Source: Actinoplanes flavus (GTDB taxonomy: Bacteria > Actinomycetota > Actinomycetes > Mycobacteriales > Micromonosporaceae). Taken from it: a DNA stretch of 64,000 nucleotides. The DNA lies in the NCBI RefSeq assembly GCF_017592555.1, contig NZ_JAGFNS010000002.1, forward strand, positions 439,323 through 503,322, read 5' to 3'. The notes beneath the pieces were generated by a model. The model searched no databases and was not told where the DNA came from. It was given only the letters and a program-made list of their open reading frames with translations. The translations under genes were made by a program, and so were the position numbers. Positions 61,706-64,000 of this stretch are shown here, one piece after another (the first letter of the stretch is position 1; the number at the start of each line of letters is the position of its first letter).

Positions 61706-62042
61706 ACAGGTCGCCCAGCTGCTGGAGAAGCAGGAGACCGACGCCCAGCGGGTCCGGTTCGAGATCGAGACCCGGGGCCGCAGCGGGCTGATCGCCGCCG
61801 AGAACGAGGCCAAGGCGCAGCGGCGGCTCGCCCAGGCGTACCGGGACAACCGGGCCGTCCTCCAGTACGAGCTGGCCCTGCGCCGCCTCGAGGTGGGCGC
61901 CGAACTGGCCGGTCAGGCCCCGCAGCCGGTGGTGATCCGCACCGACGGCGGCAGTGACAACGGCGCCCTGGCCACCCTCATCGCCGCCCAGCTGCTGCCG
62001 CGGAGCATCAGCTCCACAGAGTCACATGGATCGACGGCTTGA
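61572..62042 (+). pseudogene. 3' part of the SPFH gene in the shifted frame
   Basis: From about 61572 this frame continues the coiled coil without a break in character: AYEQEWGLTRKRRIDQLQMD, VEVKAALNKAREQVAQLLEK, RSGLIAAENEAKAQRRLAQA, ELALRRLEVGAELAG. It ends at 62042. A separate start is possible at ATG 61629, but no ribosome site precedes it. Either the gene is broken in this strain, the sequence has a one-base error near 61571-61577 (CGACCGCCTAC), or the ribosome shifts +1 there. It overlaps the convergent LysR gene by 35 bp. Confidence 0.6.
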
Positions 62043-62964
62043 ACCGCCCCACATTGACCCCGGCCCCGCGCATCATCGCCTGAATGGCCCGGGGCGTCGA
62101 CGCGAAACGGGCCAGCTCGGCCGCCGCGGACGGCGCCCCGGTCTCGGCCAGCGTCAGCGAGTGCCACACGTCCTCCAGCCCGGTGTGCGGCCCGCAGAAC
62201 TGCACGAGATGCCCCTTGCGGACCTCCGGCGCCACGGTGAACGACAGCGCCGCCGCCACCCCGTGCCCGCGTTTCGCCTCCTCGATGGCGGCCGCGTGGC
62301 TCTGGAAGATCTGCTGCCGGTCGTCCGGCACCCCCAGCCGGCGCAGCAGGGCCGGAATGGCGCCCCGGTCGGCGGCGGCGGACGGCCCCAGCAGCCACGT
62401 CTGATCACGCAGCTGCCGTGGTGACGGCTGGGTGCCGGCCAGCGGATGGTCCGGGCCGGCCACCGTGACGACCTTGTAGTACATGACCGGGCGGCACACC
62501 ACCGCCGGATCCGGCAGAACCGGCGGCGGGCCGATCGCGATGTCGATGCGCCGCTCGATCAGCGCCCGCACGAACGACCCCGGATTGCGGACACTCAACT
62601 CCACGTCGAGGTCCGCGGCCCGGCTCGCGAACCGCTCGATCAGGCCCGGCGCGCCGTGCTCGGCGAACAGGCTGGAGGCGCCCACCCGCAGCAGCCGCCG
62701 CCCCTGCCCGGCCGCGCTCACCTCCAGCACCGTGATGTCCTGCAACCCGAGCAACTCGGTGGCCCGGCTGGCCAGGCGCAGCCCACCCGGCGTGAACGTC
62801 AGCCCGTTCGCCGACCGGGAGAACAGCTGATCACCCAACTCCTTGCGCAGCTGTCCGATGTGCAGCGACACCGCCGACTCGGACACCTCCAGCTGTGCGG
62901 CCGCCCGTTTCACCGAACCGCACCGGACCACGGCGGAGTAGGCGCGCAACTGAGTGGGGGTCAC
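62008..62964 (-). CDS. LysR-family transcriptional regulator
   Basis: A 318-residue LysR regulator. The N-terminal helix-turn-helix is TPTQLRAYSAVVRCGSVKRAAAQLEVSESAVSLHIGQLRKELG. The effector domain follows from about 90 (RRLLRVGASSLFAEHGAPGLIERFASRAADLDVEL). It resembles the CbbR-like branch seen near one-carbon and CO-oxidation genes, which suggests but does not prove control of the cox operon. It faces the SPFH gene end to end; the divergent neighbour is a hydrolase gene. Confidence 0.87.
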   Translation of the reverse strand: MTPTQLRAYSAVVRCGSVKRAAAQLEVSESAVSLHIGQLRKELGDQLFSRSANGLTFTPGGLRLASRATELLGLQDITVLEVSAAGQGRRLLRVGASSLFAEHGAPGLIERFASRAADLDVELSVRNPGSFVRALIERRIDIAIGPPPVLPDPAVVCRPVMYYKVVTVAGPDHPLAGTQPSPRQLRDQTWLLGPSAAADRGAIPALLRRLGVPDDRQQIFQSHAAAIEEAKRGHGVAAALSFTVAPEVRKGHLVQFCGPHTGLEDVWHSLTLAETGAPSAAAELARFASTPRAIQAMMRGAGVNVGRFKPSIHVTLWS

Positions 62965-63102
62965 CGCCGCAATGTATCGCGATCAACGTGCCGTACGCGC
63001 CCGCGTCGCAGACTCTGACCACACCGGCGATCTCACCGATCCCGCTCATCCGGTGCGGTGCATACGCTGTCGTCCGCTCGCATCACGCAAAGGGGACCCG
63101 CC

Positions 63103-63870
63103 ATGCCGACCTTCCAGGCCACCGACGGTGTGGAGATCTACTACCAGCGCTGGGAGGGCGATTCGGCACTGCCACCCGTACTGCTGCACCACGGGTTCAT
63201 CGCCAACGGTCTCACCAACTGGGTGCTGCCCGGCGTGGTCGATGCCCTCACCGCCGCCGGCCGGGACGTCGTCGCCATCGACGCCCGCGGGCACGGCCGC
63301 TCCGGAAAACCGCACGACCCGTCGTTCTACGGCGAAACCCGGATGGCCGCCGACGTCACCACCCTGTTCGACCTGCTCGGCTTCGAAACCGCCGACGTGG
63401 CAGGCTACTCCATGGGCGCCGTCGTCTCGCTGCTGCTGACCACCCGCGACGCCCGGGTCCGCCGCCTGGTCGTCGGCGGCGTCGGCTCGGCGGTGGTGGA
63501 ACTGGGCGGCGTCGACACCCGGGTGATCCCGGCCGGCGACTTCCGCGAGGCGTTCGAGGCCGCCGACCCCAAGACCATCACCTCGCCGGCCGCGGCCGGA
63601 TTCCGCTCCTTCGTGGACGCGGTGGGCGGCGACCGTACGGCCCTGGCCGCGCAGGCCGCCGCCCTGCACGCCGAACCCATCCCGCTGGACACCATCACCG
63701 TGCCCACCCTGGTCCTGGCGGGCCGCGACGACGCCCTGGCCACCCGCCCGGAACTCCTCGCGAAAGCCATCCCCGGCGCCCGCCTGGCCGTCATCGACGG
63801 CGACCACCTGGGCGCGGTCCGCGTTCCCGCTTTCACCAGCGAACTACTGACCTTCCTCAACACCCCCTGA
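63103..63870 (+). CDS. Alpha/beta-hydrolase
   Basis: A 255-residue hydrolase of the standard alpha/beta type. LLHHGFIANGLTNW forms the oxyanion segment, AIDARGHGRSGKP is the typical turn, GYSMGAVVSLLL carries the nucleophile Ser, LAGRDDALA the acid and GDHLGAV the His. No signal peptide. ATG 63103 is chosen for AAAGGGG upstream; the frame opens at 63058. It is divergent from the LysR gene over 138 bp and might be one of its targets. Substrate unknown. Confidence 0.85.
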   Translation: MPTFQATDGVEIYYQRWEGDSALPPVLLHHGFIANGLTNWVLPGVVDALTAAGRDVVAIDARGHGRSGKPHDPSFYGETRMAADVTTLFDLLGFETADVAGYSMGAVVSLLLTTRDARVRRLVVGGVGSAVVELGGVDTRVIPAGDFREAFEAADPKTITSPAAAGFRSFVDAVGGDRTALAAQAAALHAEPIPLDTITVPTLVLAGRDDALATRPELLAKAIPGARLAVIDGDHLGAVRVPAFTSELLTFLNTP

Positions 63871-63872
63871 CC

Positions 63873-64000
63873 CACCCACCCGCCACCCGCTGCCCGCCCG
63901 TTGCCCGTCGCCCGCGCGCCCGTCCGCCGCGCGCCCGCTCGCCCGTCGCCCGCTCGCCCGCCGCTCGCCCGTCGCCCGCTCGCCCGCCGCTCGCCCGCTC
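63873..64000 (+). repeat. Low-complexity CGCCCGCTCGCCCGT-type repeats at the right edge
   Basis: After the hydrolase stop the DNA is almost pure C/G/T on this strand, with short units such as CGCTCGCCCGTCGCCCGCTCGCCCG repeated imperfectly up to the edge. No gene is visible. The array continues out of the window. Confidence 0.75.

Overview
The window is about 70% G+C DNA. GTG starts are common, ATGA/GTGA gene overlaps abound, and Tat-type signals and NarL-type two-component genes are present. Together with a form I CO dehydrogenase cluster, a CsoR copper operon and a MalR-type amylase promoter, this points to a filamentous actinomycete. I would guess Micromonosporaceae (Actinoplanes-like), but that is inference. 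I see no tRNA, rRNA, CRISPR array, insertion sequence or phage gene; it reads as chromosome.

Layout. 0-3.1 kb: the tail of a membrane protein, then a type VII secretion-like set (WXG-like protein, EspG-like protein, helical/hydrolase protein, lipoprotein). 3.2-9.7 kb: formaldehyde dehydrogenase, Tat-exported intradiol dioxygenase, a membrane protein/HTH pair, a STAND NTPase with TPRs, and an old-yellow-enzyme gene divergent from a MerR regulator with a clear shared dyad. 9.7-23.2 kb: a tightly packed minus-strand run of 11 genes for an extracytoplasmic glycan (deacetylase, aminotransferase, GT4, chain-length protein, flippase, ligase, Tat protein, two FemAB-like acyltransferases flanking a flavin monooxygenase, phosphatase). 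A third FemAB-like gene is divergent at 23.4 kb.

24.5-30.4 kb: a secreted subtilase carrying a starch-binding domain, then a partner-switching group (STAS-HATPase fusion, GAF-LuxR regulator, STAS protein). 30.4-36.9 kb: glycerol regulon, with glpK1-gylR divergent from glpF-glpK2-glpD. 36.9-39.1 kb: secreted alpha-amylase with two CBM20 domains, preceded by the same 14-bp operator core as the subtilase. 39.3-44.2 kb: CDP-alcohol phosphotransferase, an ABC exporter divergent from a histidine kinase/response regulator pair, and a SnoaL-like protein. 44.2-45.7 kb: a divergent EF-Tu paralogue behind a 22-codon leader ORF and a hairpin. 45.7-49.2 kb: copper export and sensing. 49.2-51.7 kb: three in-phase tandem repeat arrays, one inside an XdhC-family gene. 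52.1-60.1 kb: coxMSL and accessory genes for aerobic CO oxidation, followed by a frameshifted SPFH gene, a LysR regulator and a hydrolase.

Main points of interest: the starch-anchored protease sharing an operator with the amylase; the EF-Tu paralogue with Arg at the position of kirromycin-resistance residue Gln124, preceded by a candidate attenuator; the compact secretion-like effector set at the left edge; and the XdhC protein with 14 inserted hexapeptide repeats.
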